Positions 17,937 to 26,560 of a DNA stretch of 64,000 nucleotides are shown here, in pieces; the first letter of the stretch is position 1, and every line of letters starts with the position of its first letter. Both the position numbers and the translations under genes were made by a program. The stretch comes from Candidatus Sulfotelmatobacter sp. (lineage in GTDB: Bacteria; Vulcanimicrobiota; Vulcanimicrobiia; Vulcanimicrobiales; Vulcanimicrobiaceae). The stretch is from assembly GCA_035504415.1 (NCBI GenBank), contig DATJRY010000021.1, positions 1-64,000 of the forward strand, given 5' to 3'. The notes under the pieces are model-generated. The model worked only from the letters and a program-made list of their open reading frames with translations. It ran no database searches and had not been told where the DNA came from.

Positions 17937-18278
17937 ATGATGCCGACCGCGTTGGCGACGCGCCCGGCGGGGGATTGCCCCGTCGAGCGCGCCATCGCCC
18001 AGCTCGCCGACAAGTGGAAGCTGCAGATCCTGCTGGTGCTGGCGGATCAGGAAGTCGTGCGCTTCCGCGAGCTCCAGCGCCAAGTGCACGGCGTCTCGCA
18101 GAAGGTGCTCACCAAGGCGCTGCGCGAGCTCGAGGCCGACGGCCTGGTCGAGCGGACGGTCTATGCCGAAGTGCCGCCGCGCGTCGAATACCGCCCCAGC
18201 CCGCGCTGCGCGCAGCTGCTGCCCATCCTCGCGCAGCTGCAGGACTGGGCGGTCTCCACGTCCGCGGCTGGGGCGTAG
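17937..18278 (+). CDS. HxlR-family transcriptional regulator
   Basis: 113-residue winged-helix regulator. The family pattern is clear: CPVERAIAQLADKWKLQILL at the N-terminus, RFRELQRQVHGVSQKVLTKA as the recognition region, LRELEADGLVERTVYAEVPP and VEYRPSPRC in the wing, and a C-terminal dimerisation helix. The single Cys (residue 14) is the position used for redox or aldehyde sensing in relatives such as HypR, but that role is not shown here. GGGGGA precedes the paired ATG ATG at 17937/17940. It follows yceI in the same direction, 75 bases downstream beyond a hairpin, and may control that unit. Confidence 0.9.
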   Translation: MMPTALATRPAGDCPVERAIAQLADKWKLQILLVLADQEVVRFRELQRQVHGVSQKVLTKALRELEADGLVERTVYAEVPPRVEYRPSPRCAQLLPILAQLQDWAVSTSAAGA

Positions 18279-18312
18279 CCCGAACGCGCAGGCTCGCGAA
18301 GCGCAAGCCGCG

Positions 18313-18669
18313 TTAGCTGTCGGCTTTGCGGCGGCGCGCGGTGCGCGTGCCGCCTTCGAGCGCGCGCATGCGGCGGTCCAGCTGATGGACCTGCAGCGTC
18401 AGCTGCTCGACCAGCGTGACCAGCGAGGCGTCGGCGGCGTGCGCGACGTCGTCGGGCGGCCCGTCCTTCCCGGTCGCGAGGAACCAGGGCGTCACGCCGA
18501 ACAGCGCCGCCAGCTTGAGGCCGACGACGAAGCTCGCGCTCTTGGTTTGACCCGACTCCATCTGCCGGATCGCGCCCTCGGTGATACCGACGGCATGCGC
18601 CGTCGCGCTCGGCGTGAGGCGCCGTCGCTCGCGCAGCGAGCGCAAGCGCTCGCCGAAGGTCTCCGACAC
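18313..18669 (-). CDS. XRE-family HTH regulator with C-terminal coiled coil
   Basis: 118-residue DNA-binding protein. Residues 5-65 form a Cro/CI-type helix-turn-helix (FGERLRSLRERRRLTPSATA, VGITEGAIRQMESGQTKSAS). Residues of about 80-105 (LVTLVEQLTLQVHQLDRRMR) look like a coiled-coil dimerisation helix, followed by a basic tail. The start is GTG at 18669; TATACT on the minus strand (18682-18677) stands seven bases upstream and no ribosome site is present, suggesting a leaderless transcript. It is divergent from the Cys-rich small ORF at 18743 and shares a 73-base intergenic region with three AGTAT repeats, so autoregulation and control of that ORF are plausible inferences. Confidence 0.88.
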   Translation of the reverse strand: MSETFGERLRSLRERRRLTPSATAHAVGITEGAIRQMESGQTKSASFVVGLKLAALFGVTPWFLATGKDGPPDDVAHAADASLVTLVEQLTLQVHQLDRRMRALEGGTRTARRRKADS

Positions 18670-18676
18670 GCCGGGA

Positions 18677-18738
18677 AGTATACGAACCGCCTCGCGAAGT
18701 GTGGTATTGCGCTTCCCGGCCTAGTATGCTACGAGTAT
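18677..18738. promoter_or_regulatory. Divergent promoter region with AGTAT repeats
   Basis: Minus-strand TATACT (18682-18677) serves the XRE gene and plus-strand TATGCT (18725-18730) could serve the small ORF at 18743. AGTAT occurs at 18677-18681, 18723-18727 and 18734-18738; the last two are 11 bases apart, about one helical turn, as expected of operator half-sites. Binding by the XRE protein is inference. Confidence 0.45.
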
Positions 18739-18742
18739 CGTG

Positions 18743-18913
18743 ATGCACAGTCCCGCCGGGTGCCCGGAGTGCCTCCACGCCTGGTCGCTCCACACCCCGA
18801 CCGGGTGCACGTTCCGGCTCGCCGGGACCCGCATCACCCCGCCTCGACCGTGCTCTTGCACCCGCAGCGGACACGGGCGAGGTCGGTGGGTCAGCTTCGT
18901 GCACGGCGGCTGA
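18743..18913 (+). CDS. Small Cys-rich protein, 56 residues (unrecognised)
   Basis: Short frame from ATG 18743 (in-frame GTG at 18740) to TGA 18911-18913. The product has five cysteines, in GCPEC (residues 6-10), GC (21-22) and CSC (37-39), with several His and Trp residues, a possible metal site or disulfide-knit peptide. Almost all codon third positions are G or C, matching real genes around it. TATGCT at 18725-18730 lies 12 bases before the ATG (nine before the GTG). I see no export signal. It is divergent from the XRE regulator. A chance frame in GC-rich DNA is the alternative; the coding bias, promoter and Cys spacing together make it credible. Confidence 0.5.
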   Translation: MHSPAGCPECLHAWSLHTPTGCTFRLAGTRITPPRPCSCTRSGHGRGRWVSFVHGG

Positions 18914-18949
18914 CGGAACCCCCGGCACCTCTCGCGTAGCTTGCGGGCC

Positions 18950-21900
18950 ATGCCCGCACGCGCGCGTTCATCGCTCGCCGTTCTCGTCGCGACGCTGACG
19001 CTCGTCGCCACGCGACCGGCCCAGGCCGACCTGCCCGCCCGCCCGGCGACGCCGGCTCCGGCGCCCAGCCCGACGCCGTCGGCCAGCCCGACCCCGGGTC
19101 CCACCCTGCGCTGGCGCAGCCTCGGCCCGGCGGTCGCGGGCGGCCGCGTCGCGACGGTCGCCGGCACCGACGCCGATCCGGCGCTGTTCTTCGCGGGCGC
19201 CGCCGGCGGCGGCGTGTGGAAGTCGACCGACGGCGGCGCGGCGTGGCAACCCGTCTTCGACGCCGCCGGCTCGCAGTCGATCGGCGCGATCGCGATCGCG
19301 CCCGGCGACCCGAAGGACGTTTGGGTCGGCACCGGCGAGGCCTGGCCGCGCAACGACGTGCTGGCCGGCGACGGCATCTATCACTCGAGCGACGGCGGCA
19401 AGACCTGGACGCGGCGCGGTCTCGAGCGCACCTCGCAGATCGCGCGCATCCTGATCGATCCGCGCGACCCGCGGCAGCTCGTCGTCGCCGCGCTGGGCGA
19501 CCCGTTTCGGCCCAACCCCGAGCGCGGCATCTTCCGCAGCACCGACGGCGGCGCGACGTGGACGAAGACGCTGTTCGTCGACGACGGTGTGGGCGCGGCC
19601 GACGTCGCGCGCGATCCGAAGCACCCCGACGTGCTGCTCGCCGCGATGTGGCGGTTCGGCCGCTCGAGCTGGCATTTGACCAGCGGTGGTGCCGGTGACG
19701 GCATCTATCGCTCGACCGACGGCGGCGCGACCTGGGCGCCGCTGCGCGCACAGGGCTTGCCGGACGGCCCGCTGGGACGCATCGCGCTCGCGTACGCGCC
19801 CAGCGACGCGCAACGCGTGTATGCGCTCATCGAGTCCACCCAGGGGCTGCTCTGGCGTTCGGACGACGGCGGCGAAACCTGGAAGAAGACCTCGTCCAAC
19901 ACCTTGATCGACGAGCGCCCCTTCTACTACACGCGGTTGGTCGTCGATCCGCACGACGCCGACCACCTCTTCTCCGTCTCGGTGCTGCTGGCCGAGAGCA
20001 CCAACGGCGGCCTGACCTGGCACCGCACCGGGCGCGGGCTGCACGGCGACCATCACGACCTGTGGATCTCGGCCGACGGCAAGACGATCCTCGAAGGCAA
20101 CGACGGCGGCGTCGGCACCTCGCGCGACGGCGGCGCGAGCTGGCAGTGGCATCGCACGCTCCCGATCGAGCAGTTCTATCACGTCGCGACCGATCGCGGC
20201 GAGCCGTACCGCATCTGCGGTGGACTGCAGGACAACGGCAGCTGGTGCGGCCCCTCGCGCACCGGCGACGCGCGTGGCATCTTGGCGCGCGACTGGAGTC
20301 GCCTCTCGGGCGGCGACGGAACGTGGGTCGTCCCCGATCCACGCGACGCGCGGACGGTCTACGCGGCCGACGGCGGCGGCGACAACGCCGGCGAGATCTT
20401 CCGCACCGACCGCCGCACCAACGAGGTGGTCGACGTCTCGCCGTATTTGCGCGACCAGAACGTCGTCGCGCCCGCGCAGCTGCGCTGGCGCTTCAACTGG
20501 GAGACGCCGATCGCGTTCGATCCGTTCGCGCCGCACGTCGTCTACACCGCGGGCGACGTCGTCTTCCGCAGCGCGGACGCCGGCGCGCACTGGACGCCGA
20601 TCAGCCCCGATCTCACCCAGAACGTCAAGGTCCGCCAAACGCTCTCCGGCGGCCCGATCACCCTCGACGTCACCGGGGCGGAGACCTTCGACACGATCCT
20701 CGCGCTGGCACCCTCGCCACGCGCGCGCGGCGAGCTGTGGGCGAGCACCGACGACGGCGTGGTCCAGCTCACGCGTGACGGCGGCGCGCACTGGACGAAC
20801 GTCACGCCGGCGGGCGTGACGGCCGATGCGCGCATCGACGCGATCGAGGCTTCGCACGCGGCGGCCGGGACGGCCTACGTCGCGATCGACCGTCACTTCG
20901 TGGGTGACCGCACGCCCGACGTCGAGGTGACGACCGACTACGGGCGCACCTGGCGCCGGGTCGTGCACGGCCTCCCGGCCGACATGGTCGACGTCGTGCG
21001 CGAAGATCCGGCCGATCCGGACGTCCTGTACGCCGGGACGGACCACGGTGTGTGGTTGAGCCTGGATCGCGGCGAGCACTGGGAGCCGTTCCCCGCCCCG
21101 CTCCCGCCGGTGGCCGTGCGCGACCTGACGGTGCAGCCGGTGGCCGGCGACCTGATCGCCGCCACCCACGGCCGCGGACTGTACGTGCTCGACGATCTCA
21201 CCCCGATCCGCAGGCTGGCGGCGGCGCGCCGGGCGGGCGTCTCTCTGTTCGCGCCGCGTGCCGCGCACGCGTACGGAAGGGAGACCCCGACGACCGACGT
21301 GGCCGCCGCGGGGACGGATCCGCCCGCGGCGAGCATCTCGTTCTGGCAGCGCAGCCCTGCACGCGGCGAACCGAGCATCGACGTCCTCGACGCGTCGGGA
21401 CGTCTGGTGCGCCGTTTCGCCGGCACGCACGACGAAGACGGCGACGCGGTCCCCAACGTGCCGAACGCCGCCGGCCTGAATCGCGTCGCGTGGGACCTCA
21501 CCGAGACGCCGCCGACGCCGTGGCGCCGCGTCGCCGCGTGGGACCGCGGCCCCGACGGCGGACCGGCCGTGCTGGCCGGCGTCTACACGGTGCGCTTGCA
21601 CCGCGACGGGCGCACCTACACGCAGACGATCCGCGTCACCAGCGACGTGCCCGCCGACCAGGCGCGCCGCGGTCACGCCTTCGTCGCCGCCGTCACCGCC
21701 GAGCTCTCGGCGCTCGACGACGCGCTCAACGCGCTCGACAACGTGCGCCTGCAGACCGCCGGCGCGCTGCCGTCGCTCGACGGCGCGCTGGCCGAGCGCG
21801 CGCGCCGCACGCGCGACGACGCGGCGCGCCTGGAGGCGACGATCACCTCGCACCCGGTCAACGATCAGGACGACGACTTCCTCGAAGACCTCTTGCGCGA

Positions 21901-22162
21901 GCGCGTGCTGACGTTCTTGAGCGACCTGGGCCCGGGAACGCCGACGCAAGCCGAGATCACCGAAGCGGCCGCGCTACGTCGCGAAGGTGCCGCGGCGCTC
22001 GACCGGTACCGCGCGTTCCTCGCCGCCGACGTCGTCCCGCTCGACGCCGCCCTGCGCGCCGCCGGCCACCTCACGCTCGACTTGCGCGCACTGCCGGTTC
22101 CCGCGAAGCCCGACCCCAACGCCGACGAGCACGCGCGCCGCGGCGACGAGGACGACGACTAG
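18950..22162 (+). CDS. Secreted BNR/sortilin-type beta-propeller repeat protein
   Basis: 1,070-residue exported protein. After a signal peptide (ATRPAQAD) and a Pro/Ala/Ser linker (residues 30-55), about ten BNR/Asp-box motifs occur from residue 90 to 700, for example KSTDGGAAW, HSSDGGKTW, RSTDGGATW (twice) and RSDDGGETW, typical of sialidase/VPS10-like propellers. A FlgD-like immunoglobulin domain follows (GLNRVAWDLTE, VLAGVYTVRLHRDG), then a helical region with an acidic tail GDEDDD. Such proteins are often annotated as glycosyl hydrolases, but no catalytic residues are assignable. I used ATG 18950; TAGCTT at 18937-18942 lies seven bases upstream and no ribosome site is seen. Confidence 0.88.
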   Translation: MPARARSSLAVLVATLTLVATRPAQADLPARPATPAPAPSPTPSASPTPGPTLRWRSLGPAVAGGRVATVAGTDADPALFFAGAAGGGVWKSTDGGAAWQPVFDAAGSQSIGAIAIAPGDPKDVWVGTGEAWPRNDVLAGDGIYHSSDGGKTWTRRGLERTSQIARILIDPRDPRQLVVAALGDPFRPNPERGIFRSTDGGATWTKTLFVDDGVGAADVARDPKHPDVLLAAMWRFGRSSWHLTSGGAGDGIYRSTDGGATWAPLRAQGLPDGPLGRIALAYAPSDAQRVYALIESTQGLLWRSDDGGETWKKTSSNTLIDERPFYYTRLVVDPHDADHLFSVSVLLAESTNGGLTWHRTGRGLHGDHHDLWISADGKTILEGNDGGVGTSRDGGASWQWHRTLPIEQFYHVATDRGEPYRICGGLQDNGSWCGPSRTGDARGILARDWSRLSGGDGTWVVPDPRDARTVYAADGGGDNAGEIFRTDRRTNEVVDVSPYLRDQNVVAPAQLRWRFNWETPIAFDPFAPHVVYTAGDVVFRSADAGAHWTPISPDLTQNVKVRQTLSGGPITLDVTGAETFDTILALAPSPRARGELWASTDDGVVQLTRDGGAHWTNVTPAGVTADARIDAIEASHAAAGTAYVAIDRHFVGDRTPDVEVTTDYGRTWRRVVHGLPADMVDVVREDPADPDVLYAGTDHGVWLSLDRGEHWEPFPAPLPPVAVRDLTVQPVAGDLIAATHGRGLYVLDDLTPIRRLAAARRAGVSLFAPRAAHAYGRETPTTDVAAAGTDPPAASISFWQRSPARGEPSIDVLDASGRLVRRFAGTHDEDGDAVPNVPNAAGLNRVAWDLTETPPTPWRRVAAWDRGPDGGPAVLAGVYTVRLHRDGRTYTQTIRVTSDVPADQARRGHAFVAAVTAELSALDDALNALDNVRLQTAGALPSLDGALAERARRTRDDAARLEATITSHPVNDQDDDFLEDLLRERVLTFLSDLGPGTPTQAEITEAAALRREGAAALDRYRAFLAADVVPLDAALRAAGHLTLDLRALPVPAKPDPNADEHARRGDEDDD

Positions 22163-22168
22163 CGGGAG

Positions 22169-23731
22169 CTAGAGGACCAGGCCGCGCCGCACGCACTCGC
22201 GCAGCAGCGCCTGACGATCGGGCAAGCCGAACGTCATCAGGATGCGCGAGACCGTGTTGCGGATGGTCTGCTTCGAACGGTTGCGCGCGGCCGCGATCGC
22301 GGCGGTCGACATCCCTTCGCACAGCAGCACGAGCACGGCGCGTTCGGTCGGCGAGAGCTCGCTGACGATCGGGTCGGCATCGCCCGGATCGACGGCCGGC
22401 GCGATGGTGCGCAGCGGCGAAGAGGCGGCGACCTTGCGCAAAACGCCGTCGACGTACTCGCGCAGCGAGGTCTGCCCGGTCAGCTCGTGCAGCCGCGTCG
22501 CGGCCACCAGCGCGCGCCGCTCGTAGCCGATGCGGCGATACAGCTCGAAGGCGCGCTGGGCGCGCTCGCGCGCCTGGATGAGGTCGCCGGCCGCGTGCGC
22601 GACGACCGACTCGGCGTCGGCGATCGCGGCTTCGTCGCGCGGATCGTTCATCAGCGAGGACATCGCCGAGGGACCGCGCAGCCGCCGATGACGCTTGAGC
22701 ACCGCGCTGGCGCGCAGCACGTCGCCCGACGCGGCCAGCTCCGTCGCCAAGGCGAGGAACGCGTTGCGCTCGTGACCGCCCACCGACTCGTCGGCGATCG
22801 CATCGGCGGCGACGCGCACCCGGCTGACGAGGTCGGCGTGCGCGTAGCGCTCGCCGGCGGCGCGGAAGATCTCCGCCCGGCGGCACTGCGCCGCCAGGCG
22901 CGTCGCCGGCGTCGGCGCCGCCTCGTCGGCGTGCGCCGTCCAGGCCAACGCGTCGCCGACGCGCCCGCGCGCTTCGTCCATCAGCGACGCGTGATACGCG
23001 ACCAAGTAGCGCGAGTGCGAGAGACCGCTGGCGGACCAATCGAAGCGCGCTACCCGCCGTTCGACCATCGCCCAAGCGTCGGCGTCGAGGCGCTCCGCGG
23101 CCAACGTCGCCAACGCTTCGAGCGCCATCGCTTCCATGAAGCGGTCGTGGTGGCGGCAGCCGTCGAGCGTGACCAGCGCGGCGGTGAACGCCTCGGTCGC
23201 GGCGACGTAGTCGGCGCGGGCGACCGCGACCCAGCCGCGGTACTCGAGCGCGCGCGCGTAGACGATGTCGGCGTCCGGCAAGACCGCGTCGAGCGCGCGG
23301 TCGGCGTCGTCGAGCGCACGTTCCCCGTAGTAGCCCAGTGCGAGGTTGAGCGCGATCTCGGAGCGCACCGTCGGGTGCGCGCGCGCGGCATCGGCTTGCG
23401 CCGTGAGCAACAGATCGATCCCGCGCTGCAGCTCGCCGCGGCGGACGTAGGCCGTGCCCAGCAGCATGCGGGCGGTCAACGAGGTGTCGAGTCCGCCGGC
23501 CGCCGCGACGAAGGTGCGCTCGAGCTCGACGATCGCCTCGTCGGGGCGCCCGATGCGCAGCATCGCGCGAGCGCGCAAGAGCGCGAGTTGCGCCCGATCG
23601 TCGGGCGCGTCGGCGCGAACGCGTCCGCACAGGGCGAGACACTCGGCGAAGTCGCCGGCAAACCAGGCTCGCATCGCGTCGGAGAACGCCACCCGTCCCA
23701 GACGCTCGGATCGAATTCGTTCGGAAAGCAT
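22169..23731 (-). CDS. TPR-containing LuxR-type transcriptional regulator
   Basis: 520-residue protein. Most of it is helical repeats of TPR type (FAGDFAECLALCGRVR, ARAMLRIGRPDEAIVELERT, LLGTAYVRRGELQRGIDLLL and others). The C-terminal 65 residues form a LuxR/FixJ helix-turn-helix: LSPTERAVLVLLCEGMSTAA, ARNRSKQTIRNTVSRILMTF. No ATPase Walker motif is present, so it is smaller than MalT-type regulators. I used ATG 23731; the frame continues 25 codons upstream without conserved features. It lies downstream of argB on the same strand after 133 bases and converges with the BNR gene (6 bases between stops). Target and ligand unknown. Confidence 0.85.
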   Translation of the reverse strand: MLSERIRSERLGRVAFSDAMRAWFAGDFAECLALCGRVRADAPDDRAQLALLRARAMLRIGRPDEAIVELERTFVAAAGGLDTSLTARMLLGTAYVRRGELQRGIDLLLTAQADAARAHPTVRSEIALNLALGYYGERALDDADRALDAVLPDADIVYARALEYRGWVAVARADYVAATEAFTAALVTLDGCRHHDRFMEAMALEALATLAAERLDADAWAMVERRVARFDWSASGLSHSRYLVAYHASLMDEARGRVGDALAWTAHADEAAPTPATRLAAQCRRAEIFRAAGERYAHADLVSRVRVAADAIADESVGGHERNAFLALATELAASGDVLRASAVLKRHRRLRGPSAMSSLMNDPRDEAAIADAESVVAHAAGDLIQARERAQRAFELYRRIGYERRALVAATRLHELTGQTSLREYVDGVLRKVAASSPLRTIAPAVDPGDADPIVSELSPTERAVLVLLCEGMSTAAIAAARNRSKQTIRNTVSRILMTFGLPDRQALLRECVRRGLVL

Positions 23732-23864
23732 CGGTCCCACACCCGGAAAGGCGGAGGAACAGCACACCGACGGCCCCCGCACCGTCGTTACGGCGGAGTT
23801 CGCCACCCTGCTGCGGATTCCGTTCGTCCCAATGGAGTACCGCGATTGTCCATCGGTCGATTCC

Positions 23865-24692
23865 TCACGTCCCGGTCAGTTCGGTCCCTTGGCCCGCGAG
23901 TGCCGCGAGGATCGCGCCCGGTCCGGCGCCGGCCACCACGGCGCGGCGCGCACCGCCGCGCACGGCGCGAATCGCCGCCGCCATCTTGGGAATCATGCCG
24001 TCGCTGAAGGTTCCGTCGACGAGGAAGGCCTCGGCCTGATCGGCCGACAGCCGCGGGATGACGGAGCTCGGATCAGCCAGGTCGCGGCGCACGCCGGCGA
24101 CGTTGGTGATGACGACGTAGGCGTCGGCGGCGAGCGCGCCGGCGATCGCGCCGGCCGCCGTGTCGGCGTTGCAGTTGAGCGCGGCGCCGTCGGTGCGGTC
24201 GAGCGCCAGCGGTGCCACCACCGCCACGAAGCCGGCATCGAGTAGGACCCGGATCGCGCTCGGCTCGACCCGCTCGATCTCGCCGACGTAGCCCAGGTCG
24301 ACGCCGTCGATCGCGCCGGCCCGGCGCGCCACGAGCAGCCCACCGTCCTCGCCGGAGATCCCGACGGTGCGCGCGCCGCGCCGCGCCAGCGCGCGCACGA
24401 GCGCCTTGTTGACCGCGCCGCACAGCACGTACTCCACCACGTCGCGCGCGGCGCGACCCGTCACCCGCAGGCCGGCGACACGCGGCTCGTCGATCGCCTT
24501 CGCGCGCAGCTCGGCGTCGATCTGCGGCCCGCCGCCGTGGACGAGGACGACGCGGTCACCGCGCGCGGCCAGCGCCGCGACCTCGTCGAGCACCGGGTCG
24601 GGCGCGCCTTCGGCCGCCATCGCGTTTCCGCCGTATTTGAGGACGATCAGCACCACGGGACGCTCGGTGATCGGTGTGGTAGGGTCCTGCAT
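23865..24692 (-). CDS. argB: Acetylglutamate kinase
   Basis: Phosphorylates N-acetyl-L-glutamate in the cyclic arginine pathway. The 275-residue product shows the amino-acid kinase fold: LKYGGNAMA (Lys for phosphate), VLVHGGGPQIDAEL, the substrate segment GLRVTGRAA, LNCNADTAAGAIAGALAA, DGTFSDGMIPKMAAA (Lys) and a final glycine-rich end. It has no N-terminal extension of the arginine-inhibited hexameric type. The ATG at 24692-24690 overlaps, on the opposite strand, the ATG of the dehalogenase at 24691-24693. GTG codons at 24656 and 24653 are the other possible starts. It is separated from the main arg operon by about 2.6 kb, and I see no ARG-box-like palindrome next to it. Confidence 0.94.
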   Translation of the reverse strand: MQDPTTPITERPVVLIVLKYGGNAMAAEGAPDPVLDEVAALAARGDRVVLVHGGGPQIDAELRAKAIDEPRVAGLRVTGRAARDVVEYVLCGAVNKALVRALARRGARTVGISGEDGGLLVARRAGAIDGVDLGYVGEIERVEPSAIRVLLDAGFVAVVAPLALDRTDGAALNCNADTAAGAIAGALAADAYVVITNVAGVRRDLADPSSVIPRLSADQAEAFLVDGTFSDGMIPKMAAAIRAVRGGARRAVVAGAGPGAILAALAGQGTELTGT

Positions 24693-25605
24693 GGCGAGGA
24701 TCGATTCTCTGCGGACGCCCGAGCCGGCATTCGCCGCGGTCCCGGATTTCGCGTACGCGCCGCTGGCCGTCGACGACCTGCCCGGTTACGAGGGCCTGCG
24801 GCTGACGTACGTCGACGCCGGGCCGCCCGGCGCCGCGCACGTCTTCCTGTGCCTGCACGGGAATCCGACCTGGAGCTTCCTCTACCGGAGGATGTTCGCG
24901 GTCTTCCTGGCCGAGGGCGCGCGGGTGATCGCGCCCGACCTGTACGGTTTCGGCCGCTCCGACAAACCGACCGACGAACGGGTCTACACGTTCGACTTTC
25001 ACCGCGACGCGCTGCTGCGTTTCGTCGAGCGGCTCGATCTGCGCGGCGTGACGCTGGTCTGTCAGGACTGGGGCGGCCTGCTCGGCTTGACGTTGCCCCC
25101 GGCGCAGCCGGACCGCTTCGCGCGCGTGATCGCGATGAACACGCTGCTCGCCACCGGCGACGTGCCGATTCGCGAGGGCTTCTTCGCGTGGAAAGACTAC
25201 AGCAACAGCCATCCCGACATGGACGTCGCCGCGCTGCTGCGCCGTTCGACTCCGATCTTGCGCGACGCCGAAGCGGCGGCGTACGGCGCGCCGTTTCCCG
25301 ACGCGCGCTACAAGGCCGGGGTGCGCGCGTTCCCCGATCTGGTGCCGGTGACGCCCGAGATGGACGGCACCGCGATCGCTCGCGAGGCGCGCGACTGGTG
25401 GCGCACGCAGTGGCGCGGCGCGACGTTCCTCGCCGCCGGCGGGAAAGATCCCGTGCTGGGCGAGCCGGCGATGCTCTCGCTGCAGTCGGTCATCCGCGAC
25501 GCGCCACCGCCGGTCGTCTTTCCCGACGCCGGTCACTTCATCCAGGAGTGGGGCGAGCCGGTCGCACGCGCCGCGCTGGCAGCGTTTCGCACGTCCGGCG
25601 CGTGA
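24691..25605 (+). CDS. Haloalkane dehalogenase, subfamily I (DhlA-like)
   Basis: 304-residue alpha/beta-hydrolase expected to cleave carbon-halogen bonds. HGNPTW (Trp61, halide binding) is followed by the nucleophile Asp126 in CQDWGG with Trp127, acid Asp253 in GKDPVLG, and base His282 in DAGHFIQEWGE. The acid position after strand 7 and the sequence RTPEPAFAAVPDF at the start match the DhlA type (Asp124, Asp260, His289 in DhlA). The whole catalytic set is present, so activity is likely; substrate unknown. The ATG overlaps the divergent argB start inside CATG. TAGGGT at 24680-24685 lies five bases upstream. No transporter or downstream halogenated-acid gene is adjacent. Confidence 0.88.
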   Translation: MARIDSLRTPEPAFAAVPDFAYAPLAVDDLPGYEGLRLTYVDAGPPGAAHVFLCLHGNPTWSFLYRRMFAVFLAEGARVIAPDLYGFGRSDKPTDERVYTFDFHRDALLRFVERLDLRGVTLVCQDWGGLLGLTLPPAQPDRFARVIAMNTLLATGDVPIREGFFAWKDYSNSHPDMDVAALLRRSTPILRDAEAAAYGAPFPDARYKAGVRAFPDLVPVTPEMDGTAIAREARDWWRTQWRGATFLAAGGKDPVLGEPAMLSLQSVIRDAPPPVVFPDAGHFIQEWGEPVARAALAAFRTSGA

Positions 25606-25700
25606 GCGTGTCGCGCGCCGCTCCGCGAGCTGCGCGTGCAGCGCAAGCGGGTCGCGCATGCGATGGCGCGGGTACAAACGTGAGCGGAGGTTTTTCTCAC

Positions 25701-26429
25701 GTGAACACCCATGATCGCCCGGCCGCTCCGGGCCTGCTTCAACGAGAGCCCGGCAGCGACGAACACTTGCACGCACTTTGGACCAACGCCGGCTTGGTCG
25801 AAACCGATCGCTCGTTGCCCGAGATGCGCACGATCGAAGCCGTGCACCAAGCGACACTCGCCGAGTCGGCGCCGATGGCACTGTTCGGCTTCGCGACCGG
25901 CACCTTCTTGGTCGCGCTGCTGCTCAGCGGCCTGATGCCGGCGGCGACCGGTATGATGGCCGTCGTTCCGGCCTTGCTGTTCTTCGCCGGCGTCGGACAA
26001 TTCATCGGCGGCTTGTTCGCGCTCTCGCGCGGCAGCACGTTCGGCGCAACGGCTTTCTGCTCGTTCGGAATGGGCAACGTCATCGTCGCCTCGTACGCGT
26101 GGATGCAGCAGGCCGGCGTGATCCCCACCGGCACCGAGTCGACGACGCTGCTCGGTATGGGCTTGTTCTGCTTCGCCTACATCGCGCTCTCGCTCGCGAT
26201 CGCGGCGCTGCGCACCAACGTCGCATACTTCCTGACCGTGCTGGCGCTGGTCCCCGGCTACGCGCTGGTCGCCGCGACCGACGTCGGTGCGGCGCCGGTC
26301 GTCGGCCAGATCGGCGGCTGGTTTCTGATCGCCGCGGCGCTGTTGGCCTTCTATTCCGGCGGTGCCGTCGTCATCAACAGCCAGTGGTGCCGCGAGGTGT
26401 TTCCGCTCGGCGCGATCGGGCGCCACTAG
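25701..26429 (+). CDS. GPR1/FUN34/YaaH-family acetate-type permease
   Basis: 242-residue inner-membrane protein with six predicted helices after a 55-residue soluble N-terminus. The first helix region ESAPMALFGFATGTFLVALL corresponds to the family NPAPLGL signature with NP replaced by ES; later segments include FFAGVGQFIGGLFALSRG and GMGLFCFAYIALSLAIAAL. Relatives such as SatP move acetate or succinate with protons. The start is GTG 25701, ten bases after GGAGG at 25686-25690. It follows the dehalogenase by 95 bases and may be co-transcribed; acetate export or uptake in that context is inference. Confidence 0.88.
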   Translation: MNTHDRPAAPGLLQREPGSDEHLHALWTNAGLVETDRSLPEMRTIEAVHQATLAESAPMALFGFATGTFLVALLLSGLMPAATGMMAVVPALLFFAGVGQFIGGLFALSRGSTFGATAFCSFGMGNVIVASYAWMQQAGVIPTGTESTTLLGMGLFCFAYIALSLAIAALRTNVAYFLTVLALVPGYALVAATDVGAAPVVGQIGGWFLIAAALLAFYSGGAVVINSQWCREVFPLGAIGRH

Positions 26430-26433
26430 ACGC

Positions 26434-26463
26434 TTGACAGCGGCGGTCGGTTCGGGCTATACG
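26434..26463 (+). promoter_or_regulatory. Promoter upstream of the GNAT gene
   Basis: TTGACA at 26434-26439 and TATACG at 26458-26463 with an 18-base spacer, located immediately after the permease stop. A 24-codon frame (ATG 26474 to TGA 26548) follows, then the GNAT gene whose first codons form an intrinsic terminator. The layout looks like a leader/attenuator. Confidence 0.6.
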
Positions 26464-26560
26464 TTGAACCTCAATGTCCGTTCGACGACCGAGCCGACCG
26501 CCCACGACCGCGCCCGTGCGATTCGCACCGGGTCCGCTCGTCATGTGACGGACGGATCCG

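Noticed and set aside
18968-21949. Nearly 1,000-codon minus-strand frame opposite the BNR-repeat gene
   Set aside because: Composition is antisense-like and the plus strand carries about ten regular Asp-box repeats.
26474-26548. 24-codon frame as a firm protein-coding gene
   Set aside because: Too short and Arg/Pro-biased, as random GC-rich frames are; kept only as a possible leader in the attenuator finding.
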